Part shown: positions 18,435 to 29,679 of the stretch, one piece after another
How positions within the stretch are numbered: position 1 is the first letter of the stretch
Layout of the letters: each line of letters opens with the position of its first letter
Source of the DNA: Betaproteobacteria bacterium UKL13-2
GTDB lineage: Bacteria > Pseudomonadota > Gammaproteobacteria > Burkholderiales > Usitatibacteraceae
Direction of reading: 5' to 3'
Assembly: GCA_001602455.1 (NCBI GenBank)
Contig: CP012157.1
Span: 2,041,733-2,105,732 of the forward strand
Length of the DNA stretch: 64,000 nt
The notes under the pieces: generated by a model
Seen by the model: the letters and a program-made list of their open reading frames with translations, nothing else
Told to the model about the DNA's origin: nothing
Database searches by the model: none
Position numbers and translations under genes: made by a program

Positions 18435-18517
18435 GAAAGTCGTTTAAGGACGGGCGTTTTGGGGTAAAAATGGCTGGAAATAACCGTGGATAGGGGAGGG
18501 ATTTTAACTGCAAATTA

Positions 18518-19250
18518 CGGGATGAGATTCCTCACGAAATGCCGTTCGGAATGACAGTGGTTTTTTAAGGCACTACCTCTCAAATTGTTATCCCGAGCGC
18601 AGCCGGGGACTCTCACGAAATGCCGTTCGGAATGACAGTGGTTTTTTAAGGCACTACCTCTCAAATTGTTATCCCAAGCGCAGCCGGGGACTCTCACGAA
18701 ATGCCGTTCGGAATGACAGTGGTTTTTTAAGGCACCACCTCTCAAATTGTCATCCCGAGCGCAGTCGAGGGATCTCATCCGGTTGCATCGGGAAGAAAGT
18801 GTTTTTGATGTAATTGGCGCAACGCCTCATCACGGGAAATGACGAGCAACAGCTTAGTGCTTCGTTGTTTTACGCGATGAGATTCCTCACAAAATACCGT
18901 TCGGAATGACAGTGGTTTTTTAAGGCACTACCTCTCAAATTGTTATCCCAAGCGCAGCCGGGGACTCTCACGAAATGCCGTTCGGAATGACAGTGGTTTT
19001 TTAAGGCACCACCTCTCAAATTGTCATCCCGAGCGCAGTCGAGGGATCTCATCCGGTTGCATCGGGAAGAAAGTGTTTTTGATGTAATTGGCGCAACGCC
19101 TCATCACGGGAAATGACGAGCAACAGCTTAGTGCTTCGTTGTTTTACGCGATGAGATTCCTCACGAAATGCCGTTCGGAATGACAGTGGTTTTTTAAGGC
19201 ACTACCTCTCAAATTGTTATCCCAAGCGAAGCGGAGGGATCTCAAGCAAT
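18518..19250. repeat. Second cluster of the GTCATCCCGAGCG repeat (about 6 units)
   Basis: Half-elements begin at 18587, 18668, 18749, 18942, 19023 and 19216, mostly as GTTATCCCAAGCGCAGCCGG, alternating with CGAAATGCCGTTCGGAATGA facing the other way. Periods are 81 bp and 193 bp. The long 193-bp unit (with TTGGCGCAACGCCTCATCAC) is present almost identically at 18749-18941 and 19023-19215. Small open frames here only translate the repeat. The array ends at GGATCTCAAGCAATT, directly at the end of the DUF4157 gene. Confidence 0.92.
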
Positions 19251-20684
19251 TTAATTGGTGTCTGACCCCATTTTTAATTTACTCTTGAAATCTTTTCCAC
19301 TCCTTGTCGTGCCAAACTTAAGCTCTTTTTCTTTATCAAGGTCTTTTTCTTTATCAATGTTATTGTTCAGATCGCGCATTTCTTCTTCTGAAATGTCTTC
19401 ATCATATTCATCGCTCTCTTCCATCTCATCGTTTTCGGGTTTGTACTCGCCTATGGATTTGTTGGCATCCTCATCATAGGTAAGCGACGGGCTGTACTCG
19501 CGTTTTATGTCTTTCCAATTGCTTTTACCCGAAACAATCACGTCCATAAAGCTGACCATTTCTTTAACGTCATAACCCCTTCCGGTCTCGGATACGCACA
19601 CAATAACTGCGAGTTTCCGCAATTCTTCAGCAAGGTCGTTGAATTTGACTTCATCTTTCAGAAAAGCGCGGAATTCTTCTGCTTCAGGTTTGCCAAATTT
19701 TTTTACGATATCGACATATTTGCTTGGCCCTTTGCCCCTGACGTACAAATCGTGCGGATGAAAAACAGTGCCTGTATTGAAGCCAGTCAGCTTCTGAATA
19801 GATCGAGTAATGTTTGTTTCTTTTTTGGATTTCTTCTTGGCATTTTTATTCATCCAGATTTTTCCAGACCATTGCTTTCCAAGCTTCACTAATTTAGAAG
19901 CCTTGACCAACTGATACGTACCCGTATCACCCGCTGAAGGGTTTGGCTGTCGTTGCACTTGCTGTACATCCTGCTGGCTGACCGCCAACGCCCTCGCCCC
20001 CATCGCATCCGCCTCATGCTCCAAGCCTGGATCGTCATTGACCGGCACACCTGCTTTCATTTGCATGGTCGGCTGTACGCGCCCCTGCGCCTGCTGCACG
20101 ACGTGCCAAGCCTCATGCGGCAGATGCTGCTCCTGCCCCGGCGCGACGTGGATATCGGTGCCTTGCGCATAGGCAAGTGCGTTCAGTTGCGCGGGTTTCT
20201 CGGAGTTGTAGTGCACCTTCACGCTATCCATCGACATGCCAGAGAGCGATTCAATGCCTGATTTGAGGTTGTCAGGCAGGCCTGTGTCGTTACGCTTGGC
20301 TGGTGCTTCGGCTTCGCGCTGGACCGTGGCGGAGGCGACCTTGGTTTGCGCTGGCTGCACCTGCTCCTCTTCATCAAGCCTCTTAACAGAATCAGCAGCT
20401 TTGGGCTGTACCGTTGATGGGGCTTCTTCTTCATCCATCTTCGGCGCATCAGCTTCGGCATTGCGCTGTAATGGCGGCATCAGCGCGGCAATTTGCTGTC
20501 GTTGCGCAGTGGCATATGGACTTTGTTGAATACCGATTTGCGCATTGCGTTGCAACTGGAGATGCGCGCTCTGCGCGGCTGCTTGCGACGTGCCGCCTGT
20601 CTTGGCGCGCGCCTGATTTTTTTCCTCTGTATCATCATGGTTGGCGGCACGTTGCGAGACAGCAGGTTTGTGGGTTGTACTCAT
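19251..20684 (-). CDS. DUF4157 protein with unknown C-terminal domain; candidate eCIS effector
   Basis: Last gene of the injection-system operon, 477 residues. Residues 1-130 are low-complexity, rich in Gln, Ala, Arg and acidic runs (RLDEEEQVQ). Residues about 135-235 are DUF4157: SGIESLSGMSMDSVKVHYNS, then the metalloprotease-like LPHEAWHVVQQAQG (H190EAWH194) and LEHEADAMGARA. DUF4157 is a domain strongly associated with eCIS loci and their cargo. From about 250 onward lies a Lys-rich domain I cannot assign (SKKETNITRSIQKLTGF, LAVIVCVSETGRGYDVKEM, a strongly acidic stretch and a charged tail). The C-terminal half is visibly AT-richer than the N-terminal half. The last codons (KMGSDTN) translate AAAATGGGGTCAGACACCAA, which resembles a mobile-repeat end. 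Confidence 0.8.
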   Translation of the reverse strand: MSTTHKPAVSQRAANHDDTEEKNQARAKTGGTSQAAAQSAHLQLQRNAQIGIQQSPYATAQRQQIAALMPPLQRNAEADAPKMDEEEAPSTVQPKAADSVKRLDEEEQVQPAQTKVASATVQREAEAPAKRNDTGLPDNLKSGIESLSGMSMDSVKVHYNSEKPAQLNALAYAQGTDIHVAPGQEQHLPHEAWHVVQQAQGRVQPTMQMKAGVPVNDDPGLEHEADAMGARALAVSQQDVQQVQRQPNPSAGDTGTYQLVKASKLVKLGKQWSGKIWMNKNAKKKSKKETNITRSIQKLTGFNTGTVFHPHDLYVRGKGPSKYVDIVKKFGKPEAEEFRAFLKDEVKFNDLAEELRKLAVIVCVSETGRGYDVKEMVSFMDVIVSGKSNWKDIKREYSPSLTYDEDANKSIGEYKPENDEMEESDEYDEDISEEEMRDLNNNIDKEKDLDKEKELKFGTTRSGKDFKSKLKMGSDTN

Positions 20685-20730
20685 GAAGCACCTCGTCTAT
20701 TGATGGTAGGGTTCAATTGGTTGTATGCGT

Positions 20731-21354
20731 CTACGCAAGCGCTTCAGTCGGTCGCCTAATACGCACCGTGACATCGTCATCCAAATAGCCTCTCACCACC
20801 TCAACATCAGGCAAGATGCGCCGACAATGCGCGATGACGGCATCGCAGTCATGCCCTTGCAACAGCGGATGATCGTGCGGAAAACGGCTGGCATCGAGGA
20901 AGTTGAAGATCACTGCGCGCTCACAACTGGCGTAGAAGCGCTCGATCATGTCGAACACAAACCCGGTATCTCCCGTGCGGTAGGCCAGCGCGCCGGATGC
21001 GATAACGTAGTCGACACGCGGAAAAGTCACTTCGCTGAAGTCGGCCTGATAGAAACGGCAGGGACTACCGTTGGCGTAACGTGCATTGGCGTCAGCGATG
21101 AATTCTGGCATTTGGTCGATGCCGATATAGGCTACATCGGCAAAGCGCGCGTCGAGAAACGCTTTCAGGTCACCGCGACCGCAGCCAACATCAAGAACGG
21201 TACGCCCGCTGAAGTCTGCCAGCGACGCAATCACTTCGAAGCGTTTGTGTTGACTGTCAGCGTTGCGCCAGCCGAGCGCCATCACATCGTCGCCGTGCGT
21301 GGCGATACGATGACGGTGGAAATGCAGGATGGCGGCGCGGTCTAGGAGGTTCAT
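20731..21354 (-). CDS. Class I SAM-dependent methyltransferase within the eCIS operon
   Basis: A 207-residue Rossmann methyltransferase: SAM motif I in VLDVGCGRGDLKAFL (about residue 53), motif II acid in YIGIDQMPEFI, and a motif IV-like FPRVDYVIASGALAYR. Nothing shows the substrate. It begins 7 nt after the stop of the 904-residue membrane-protein gene and ends 46 nt before the DUF4157 gene, so it is very probably co-transcribed with the injection system. Possible roles are modifying the particle or the cargo, or an unrelated passenger gene. Confidence 0.82.
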   Translation of the reverse strand: MNLLDRAAILHFHRHRIATHGDDVMALGWRNADSQHKRFEVIASLADFSGRTVLDVGCGRGDLKAFLDARFADVAYIGIDQMPEFIADANARYANGSPCRFYQADFSEVTFPRVDYVIASGALAYRTGDTGFVFDMIERFYASCERAVIFNFLDASRFPHDHPLLQGHDCDAVIAHCRRILPDVEVVRGYLDDDVTVRIRRPTEALA

Positions 21355-21361
21355 GGCTAGG

Positions 21362-24075
21362 TCATGGTTTGATGTAGCGTTTGCGTTTTTCTAGCAGGAC
21401 AACCAGCGCTATCCCTGCCGCAGCAATACCCAGTAGGAACTTCGGGCTGAACAACGGTGCAATCCACTGTTTCTGATCCGGGTCGCACTCCAACATGATG
21501 ATGGCGACCAAGGCAGTGCCAATGCCGCCAAGCCATAAAAAGTACAAATAACGGGGCGACTGCACGAACCGATTGCACACCAGCATGCGCACGGGCAGCG
21601 AGACAACGCCGATCAAAAGCAGTGTGATGAGCACCAAACGCCCCCACCAGCGATTGATGCAAATAAAGGAACACAGCTTGGTGTTGGTGAACAATTCAGC
21701 CGCATTGCTGGCGAGAAGGTTATTTGACAGCGCCTCGTAGATGCCATTGCCCGGATCGGGCGCGGGGTTGTTGTATGGCATGTTCCACAATCCTACGCCA
21801 TTGAAGTTGTCTGACAAGTAGATGAGGTCGTCTGCGAATTGCCGCTGTTTGTCCTCGGCGTTCGGTTCATTGGCTCCCGCGTAGGAAACAACCGGAATGA
21901 CATTGCGCAGAAAGAACTTGCGGTTGCTGCCCTTGAGGCCGACGGCATCCGGCAGTTCAGCGGACTGTCGCAGTTTTTTCTTGCTGTCCCGGGTCGGTTC
22001 TGACAAGAGGATCAAATAACTGATGTCGATATTGCTGTTGCTGGTGGTGCTTTCCACATTGGTGACAATGCGTTCTTTGACCACCTTCAGTTTTTCCGCC
22101 TTGACGAGATACTTCAGCAATTTCTCAAATGTGAAAGCGGGAGCACGGTTCAGCAGCCGGTCCGGAATGACAACGTTAAGCGCGTAATTGCGCGAACGGG
22201 CCTGCATGTTTTCGATCAGCGCATTCATCAGCTTGTCGAAAAAGTCGGCGAATTTGCCCGAGTCAACGTCGTCGAAGTCGTCGAAGTACAACGTCAGTCC
22301 ATCGCCCAGGCGCGGCGCAGGTTCGATGAAGGACAGCCACGACTGCACACGCGAAGCTTGGTCGGCCAGTCGCGTATCGATCAGGTTCAGCGCGTTTTCT
22401 GGCAATTGCGCGATGAGTCGGTTCATCTTTGCATCGTCCTTCAGGAGGCTCTGCCAGGTGTTGCGGTACAGCACCACGTCGAGTTGGGTGCGATGGCGTT
22501 TGGCGACGCGGATGAAGTCCGTCGGATACAACCTGTCGTTGAGCTGCATCGTGTTGTTGAAGCTGCCGGTATCGTCGATAGGCAGTGCGACGTAGGCGAT
22601 GCGCGACATCAGGCTGAAGTTGATCAACTGCGGCGGCGGCATTTCCTCGGCTCCCAGCGCACCGCCAGTGGCGCGCCAGAAGGGATAGAAGCCGTAAACC
22701 TGCCGGTTGAGGCCTTCATTCAGACAGCCGCAATCGCCGCCGCTCCAGAGGCTGCGCTTCAGGGGCGGCGGCCCGCCGAAAAAGTATTCCTCCCTCGCGC
22801 GTTCAATGATGCGTTTGCGCATGTCATCTGGCAGGATGCGCTGCGGTAGTTCGGCGGGCGAAATGGTGTCGGTATCGCCTTTTTTCGTTGGTTCGAGCGC
22901 AGGTCTTTTTTCCAATGGCAAGGCAGGACAAACAATGGGTGGCAGCACCAACTTCTGTGCTTTTGCGTTGGCTACATTGGCGGGATTGGTGGGCTTGCTT
23001 GATGTGGTGACATTGGCAGTGTTGAGTGCGCCCGTCGCCAGTTTGTTCACGTAGCTACACAACGCGGCGTCGAGTGCTCTTTCGAACAAATCGCGCGACG
23101 GGTATTCAACGTTATTCAGTTCGAGCAGGATGCCTTGCAACTGCTTGCTCAGTACCGCATCTGCCGCCTTGTCAGCGTCCTGCGTTGTTTCTGCGGGTGC
23201 ATCCTTGGTGTCCTTGGTGTCAGTAGTGCCTTTGCTGTCATCCGCCGCCGCATTGTCGCTTGCGTCTTTTGCATCTTTCGCCTCCTTTACGGGCGCAGGC
23301 GGCTTCATCAACTCGGCAATTTTTTTGTCCGTCAACTTGTACACATTCATGCGCGGATTTTGTTCACGCGTCTGACGTTCGGCCTCACTGAGCGGAATAC
23401 CGGTGACGGTTTGCTGTGCGGGTGGCTTGCGGGTATCAACGGCTGTTGTGGGCAGATACATGCGCAGCTCGTAGTAATGCATGACGCTCTTGGGCGGCAT
23501 TGCGCTGTCTTTGACGGTGACAGCGAAGTGGAAGGTGCCCGTTTCATCCGCCTTGCCTTGAAGCCGACCATCTGGCTTCAACTCAACACCGGATGGCAAC
23601 GCACAGTCGCTGAGGGTGAACGTGAACGGTGGCGTACCGCTGGTCTCAACCAAGTTGTTGCGGTAATCCACGCCTTTCCAGCCAGAACGCAACTTGGTGT
23701 CGTCGCTAACGACGGTTTTTGTGGGTTTGCAAGGAGAAGGCTTGACCGGTGCCGCGCCACTCTTTTTCGGGATGGCAACAATCGTGGACACCGTTGTTGG
23801 GCGAGCAGCGGTTGCCCCGCTGGTCGATGCGGTAGATGTTGCCGGCGGCGGGGTTGATGTGGGTGCTGGTAACACTGGTACTGCTGAGGTCGTTGCCGGG
23901 GTGGATGCTTTCGCCGGTGCTGGTGCAGTGGTCGCGATGGTAGGCGACGTGGCGGGTGACTGCGATGGTGCCTGCGTAGGAACAGCACGCACATATTGCG
24001 CCGCCAACAACGCTAATGCGGTGGTGATGCAGGCAATCGCCAACAGATTGAATCGGGTGCAGGCGGCGCAACGCA

Positions 24076-24076
<1 letters not shown>
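21362..24076 (-). CDS. Membrane-anchored protein with Ig-like and GH18-like regions, eCIS-linked
   Basis: A 904-residue protein. One hydrophobic helix near the start (about 9-30, LLAIACITTALALLAAQYV), then a Pro/Thr/Ala/Ser linker to about 115, an Ig-like domain (GTPPFTFTLSDCALPSGVEL with GTFHFAVTVKDS), a charged Lys/Asp/Ala region, and from about 450 a segment resembling glycoside hydrolase family 18 (VYGFYPFWRATGG, LDVVLYRNTW, LTLYFDDFDDVDSGKF, GVGLWNMPYNNPAPDPG). The canonical DxxDxDxE catalytic run is not intact, so activity is doubtful. The end has three hydrophobic stretches (LVLITLLLIGVVSLPVRML, YLYFLWLGGIGTALVAIIML, FLLGIAAAGIALVVLLE). It starts on the ATPase stop codon (1-nt overlap). 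It may anchor particles or remodel the cell wall (inference). Confidence 0.7.
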
Positions 24077-25530
<1,454 letters not shown>

Positions 25531-25569
25531 GTCAACACGCCACTACGATGCAGAAAGAACGAAATTTGT

Positions 25570-28500
25570 TTAGCGCCAGTCAACACGAATCGCTCCCGGC
25601 ATCCAGGAATACTTGATGGTGGCGAACCCCCAAGGCAGGCGGTCGAGCAGCATGTCGTAGCTACGCGTCTCCACCAACAGCCGCCAATCATCGTCCTTGC
25701 GGCTGAGGCAGCCCTCACGCTGTAAAAACGATTCGCGTAAGCCGGCAACAGAGGTGCTGCCCAACGCACGCCAGTGCGCGATCACGGCCTGTAGCAGGCC
25801 ATCGATCAGCGTTTGTTCTTCTGTGTTGAATACAACGTCGGCGTTGCACGAAAAATCCGGCAAAAAATCCGGCGACACACCGCAAAGCAGCTTGTTTAAC
25901 GTCAGATCCGCTTCGACAAGCGGTGTCGCTCCCGCCACCAACGTATGTGTCGCGGCAATGGCGCGCGCAACGGCGGCATCGTCAGTCAAGCGGTTTTCGC
26001 GGATCAGTCCTAATTTGTCGAACAGCGGCGGCAAATAATGACTCAGCAATACCAAACCTGCATTGGTGATGTAGATGGGATCAACGTCATCGTCAGTTTT
26101 GGTGATGGCTTCGCTGGGTGTGTCGATATCAGCTACACCTGTACTGACACGCGATTGACTCTGCGTTTTTGGGTTCAAGCTTGCGCTCGAAGTCGCAGTC
26201 GAGGACGCTTTCGCAGAGGGCGCTGTTGAATCATCCAGCAGGATCGCGCAGATGTTGATATTGACATTGGTCTTGGCGATGATATGCGCCAGCGAAACCA
26301 TGCGCTCTTGCGCTGCAAGATGCGTGGCCAGGCGATGTAAAAAATCATGTGTCGAGAAGAGTCGGCCTTCCTCAAAGAAATACTTGAATATGAAACGCCA
26401 TTGCTCGGTGTCGAGCCATTGCATATCGAACGCTAGCCCTTTCTCGAACGTTTGTGCATTGGCGAAGTACAGTCTGTAACGCGCCGCCATGCGTGCAACC
26501 AGCTCAATCACAGCGCGATAGTCCGCCGACCGCATGCCTTGCAACAGCAAGGCGCGCTGCCCGGCAGATAGCGCCGTTGCGAATGATGCAGCGCGCCCCG
26601 GCACGCGCAGCCAGACATCGATTTCCTGCCTGACAGCCTGAGCCATTGTAGGCGGCGAAGATGAGATTGCCGGTGTTGAGGGCCGCTTGCTATCGGGTGT
26701 CTGTTTATGATTAGGGCGCTGTGTTGCGAGCGCGGAGGGCATGGCCGTAGATACGGCAGCTACTTTCAATAAGGATGTATCGCCGTCGAGCCAAGCGATG
26801 ATTATTTTTGCAATGTCCACATCAGGAATCGCAGATTGGACGCGCAGCAAAGACATTAGTGACTGCAACAGCGTTTCGTACGATGGCTTGTTATCGATAT
26901 GATGTTGTTCCGATGTCTTTGTATCGGTCATGGCATCCAACGACTGTGCGTCAGGCGGACACGCCACTGGCGTGACTTGCTGGTGGACAGTTTGCAACTG
27001 TCGAGCTGATTCAGATGGATGCGTCGCATGCGACAAACCGAGCAAAATTTGGGCGATGTCACCTGGCACATCTTTTGCACTGGGCAGGTACTGCAGCAAT
27101 TCAGTGATACGCAGTAACAGCGCGGCGTATTCGATGCCATCACGCGCAGCAAGCTTGCGCAAAAGGAAGGCGGCGTATGCACAGCGATTGAAGCTGCTGC
27201 TGTTCCTGCTTAGCACGAACACCAACGAGAACTCCCACAGCACATCGTGCGCTTTTTTGCCATCCAAACCTGTGCCCATCATGCTAGCGGCACCGCCAGC
27301 ACGATTAGCACGATTAGCACGAGCCGCCGCTTCGCCGCTTGCGATGACACGGGCCACAAAATCGCTTTGTTCGGGCAGTAGCAATTGCAACATGGCCACG
27401 CGCCAGCGTGCGGGCAGGCTGCTGACGAGTCGCTGTAGCACTTGCGGCTGTTGCGCCAGTGCCCGTAACTCTTCATTCAAAACTTGCGGCGTGCGTGGAG
27501 CCCATTCTGTCCAGATGCGTTGCCAGCACGATTCGTCAGTGTGTTGCAAGGCGTTTGCAATGCGCGCGCGCCAGGCGCGCTCGGTACGGGATTCGTTGGC
27601 AACCGTGGTGGATGGATTGAGGTTTACGTCTTCCCGGAGTTCTTCAATGCAGGCGGCCATCTGCCGTTGCAACGGACCGGGTTGCGGTATACGCGCAAAC
27701 GACTGACGCAAAGCCTCGACCAAGTCGAGATATTGCATCCCGGTCGCCTCAGCCATGTGGCGTAGCACGCTGCCAATATAGGACTGGCGATTGAAATGGC
27801 TACCCCGATCTGCCGTGAGATAAATCAGTGTGAACTCCCAAAGCGTATGGCGTGCCCGCTGCAGCGTCAGGTCAGTTGGCCCCTCCTCGACGGCGACGGG
27901 GGCGATGACGGTAATCGTCACGGCGATAAAACTGCCTTCGCCCGGTGCCAGACATTCAGCCAAGGTGCCCAGCGCATCGTCGGACAGTGTCGCCACCAGA
28001 CGTCGCATGCTGTCGGCCCACTCAGGCGTTTGGGCGAGGCGGCGCAGTTCGCTCGCCAACCATTGGGCATCGGTCGTGGTGGGGGCAGATTTGACAGTTG
28101 CAGCATCGCCATATAGCAGCATGGTGTGCAATGCGTGTGCATCGCCGGTCAAGAGTGCTGCCGCAAACCGTTGGCGATACGACTGCCGCGCCTCCGCCGA
28201 TTGCACGACATCGAGATCATGCGCGAGCCGTGCGTCGATCCCGGCCCGATCCTGCCGTGCGGTCTCGGTCAATTCAGCAAGTAACTGCAACAACTGTCGG
28301 CGCAATCCCGTTGCCACCGCATTGGTATGTAGCACCCGCATCATCGATCGCAGCAGCTCGATGTAGTCGAACCCTTCACGGAGCGCGGCTGACTGCAACA
28401 AAGCGGCTGCATAGGCGCGGCGATTGAAGACCGAACCACGGTCGGTCAGCAAATAGGTAAGTGTGAATTCCCAGAGCTGCCGCCGCAACGCGCTCGCCTC

Positions 28501-29679
28501 GCGTGCGCTGTTGTTGGTGCTGTCGGCAAGAACGTAAATGTCACCCCTGCGACTTGTATGTGCCACCGCACCCGGTGGCTCGCTCGCGGCTGCCTCGGTT
28601 TGCTGGATCAGAGAAGCGATGAATTCGGCATCGTTAGGCACAAACAAACCGAGCAGTTCTAACAACATGCTGTGCGAAAACAAGCGTGCCATGCGTTGTC
28701 GTTGCTCGGTATGCTGGCCCAGATCGAGCAGCGCGCGACGTAAACGCCGCCTGGAAAGGCGCAGGCAGTCACGCCAAATCACTTCAAGTCTCGCGCTGTC
28801 TTCGGCTTGCAAAGCGTTGATCAGTTTGCGCCATGTTTGCGCCCATAAACGTGCTTGGGCCAATGGTGATCGTGGGTTCAATGATGACGAAGCAGCTTGC
28901 GCCATCGCAAATGCCAAGGCGGGCAGCGCTTCAATGGCCGCATCCGCTTGAATCAACGCATCGGCGTGAACATCGCAACGCAGTAGGGCTGCCAATAACT
29001 TCAGCCATTGCTCAGGCCCCGCCTTGCCTGCGTGGCCTAGGGCATTGCCCTGCATGGCCGCGTTGAGATCGCGTGCATTGACGGGTGTCAGTATCTCCAG
29101 CAGGCGCACGCACTGCGCATCCGTGAGATGCAGCACAAGACGTCGCAATACCCGGTCGGGATATGCATGCGTACGCAGCCAGCCGACCAGCCGTGCCGCG
29201 CCATCCTGCTTGAATACAGCGGCGATCAAGTCAGCGATAGCACTGTTGCCGTGATTGCTGTTGCGCCACGATAGGTGGCCGTTGGTGAGGTAGTGAATCA
29301 GTGCTTGCCAGTCAGACTGCTGGCGGGGTAATGCAGCGGCAAGCCGGGTAGGACCTGCGTGATGGCGCGCCAGTTCGTGCCGCAGGGTATCGCGCAAAAC
29401 GCTACCGAGACGATCTTGCCAGACGGCAAAGTCATCGCCTTCACCAAAGTCGCCGAGATCGACATCGAGCTGATCGAGTGCGATCACCTGATCCACCACC
29501 GAGAACTCGTCGAATATGGCGCGGATGGCGTCGCGACCGCGATCGCGCATGAATTCCTGCAGTCGCTCCTGCCATTCAAAAGCCTGCGCCTCGTTGGTAA
29601 AGGCCACGTCAAATTCAAGATGGCGCACCACATGTTGATGCGCGGGAAGCAAGGAGTCGGCGCTGTCCATTGCGATCAT
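25570..29679 (-). CDS. eCIS tape-measure protein (Cis14-like, CIS_TMP)
   Basis: A 1369-residue protein, expected to set tube length inside the particle. The N-terminus has the family opening HVVRHLEFDVAFTNEAQAF and VIALDQLDVDLG; the C-terminus has the diagnostic YITNAGLVLLSHYLPPLFDK, LTLNKLLCGVSPDF and SWMPGAIRVDW. Three internal repeats of about 205 residues are visible, each beginning LWEF(T/S)L near residues 400, 613 and 815 and continuing with SxFNRxxYxxxLL. A His/Gln- and Pro/Ser-rich hinge follows (around 920-1010). It overlaps the upstream gene by ATGA. Confidence 0.88.
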   Translation of the reverse strand: MIAMDSADSLLPAHQHVVRHLEFDVAFTNEAQAFEWQERLQEFMRDRGRDAIRAIFDEFSVVDQVIALDQLDVDLGDFGEGDDFAVWQDRLGSVLRDTLRHELARHHAGPTRLAAALPRQQSDWQALIHYLTNGHLSWRNSNHGNSAIADLIAAVFKQDGAARLVGWLRTHAYPDRVLRRLVLHLTDAQCVRLLEILTPVNARDLNAAMQGNALGHAGKAGPEQWLKLLAALLRCDVHADALIQADAAIEALPALAFAMAQAASSSLNPRSPLAQARLWAQTWRKLINALQAEDSARLEVIWRDCLRLSRRRLRRALLDLGQHTEQRQRMARLFSHSMLLELLGLFVPNDAEFIASLIQQTEAAASEPPGAVAHTSRRGDIYVLADSTNNSAREASALRRQLWEFTLTYLLTDRGSVFNRRAYAAALLQSAALREGFDYIELLRSMMRVLHTNAVATGLRRQLLQLLAELTETARQDRAGIDARLAHDLDVVQSAEARQSYRQRFAAALLTGDAHALHTMLLYGDAATVKSAPTTTDAQWLASELRRLAQTPEWADSMRRLVATLSDDALGTLAECLAPGEGSFIAVTITVIAPVAVEEGPTDLTLQRARHTLWEFTLIYLTADRGSHFNRQSYIGSVLRHMAEATGMQYLDLVEALRQSFARIPQPGPLQRQMAACIEELREDVNLNPSTTVANESRTERAWRARIANALQHTDESCWQRIWTEWAPRTPQVLNEELRALAQQPQVLQRLVSSLPARWRVAMLQLLLPEQSDFVARVIASGEAAARANRANRAGGAASMMGTGLDGKKAHDVLWEFSLVFVLSRNSSSFNRCAYAAFLLRKLAARDGIEYAALLLRITELLQYLPSAKDVPGDIAQILLGLSHATHPSESARQLQTVHQQVTPVACPPDAQSLDAMTDTKTSEQHHIDNKPSYETLLQSLMSLLRVQSAIPDVDIAKIIIAWLDGDTSLLKVAAVSTAMPSALATQRPNHKQTPDSKRPSTPAISSSPPTMAQAVRQEIDVWLRVPGRAASFATALSAGQRALLLQGMRSADYRAVIELVARMAARYRLYFANAQTFEKGLAFDMQWLDTEQWRFIFKYFFEEGRLFSTHDFLHRLATHLAAQERMVSLAHIIAKTNVNINICAILLDDSTAPSAKASSTATSSASLNPKTQSQSRVSTGVADIDTPSEAITKTDDDVDPIYITNAGLVLLSHYLPPLFDKLGLIRENRLTDDAAVARAIAATHTLVAGATPLVEADLTLNKLLCGVSPDFLPDFSCNADVVFNTEEQTLIDGLLQAVIAHWRALGSTSVAGLRESFLQREGCLSRKDDDWRLLVETRSYDMLLDRLPWGFATIKYSWMPGAIRVDWR

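Noticed and set aside
26928-28951. Long plus-strand frames opposite the tape-measure gene (for example 26930-27706)
   Set aside because: Codon pattern is that of an antisense frame of a GC-rich gene; composition is Ser/Arg/Cys-rich and no domain is visible, while the minus strand shows family motifs throughout.
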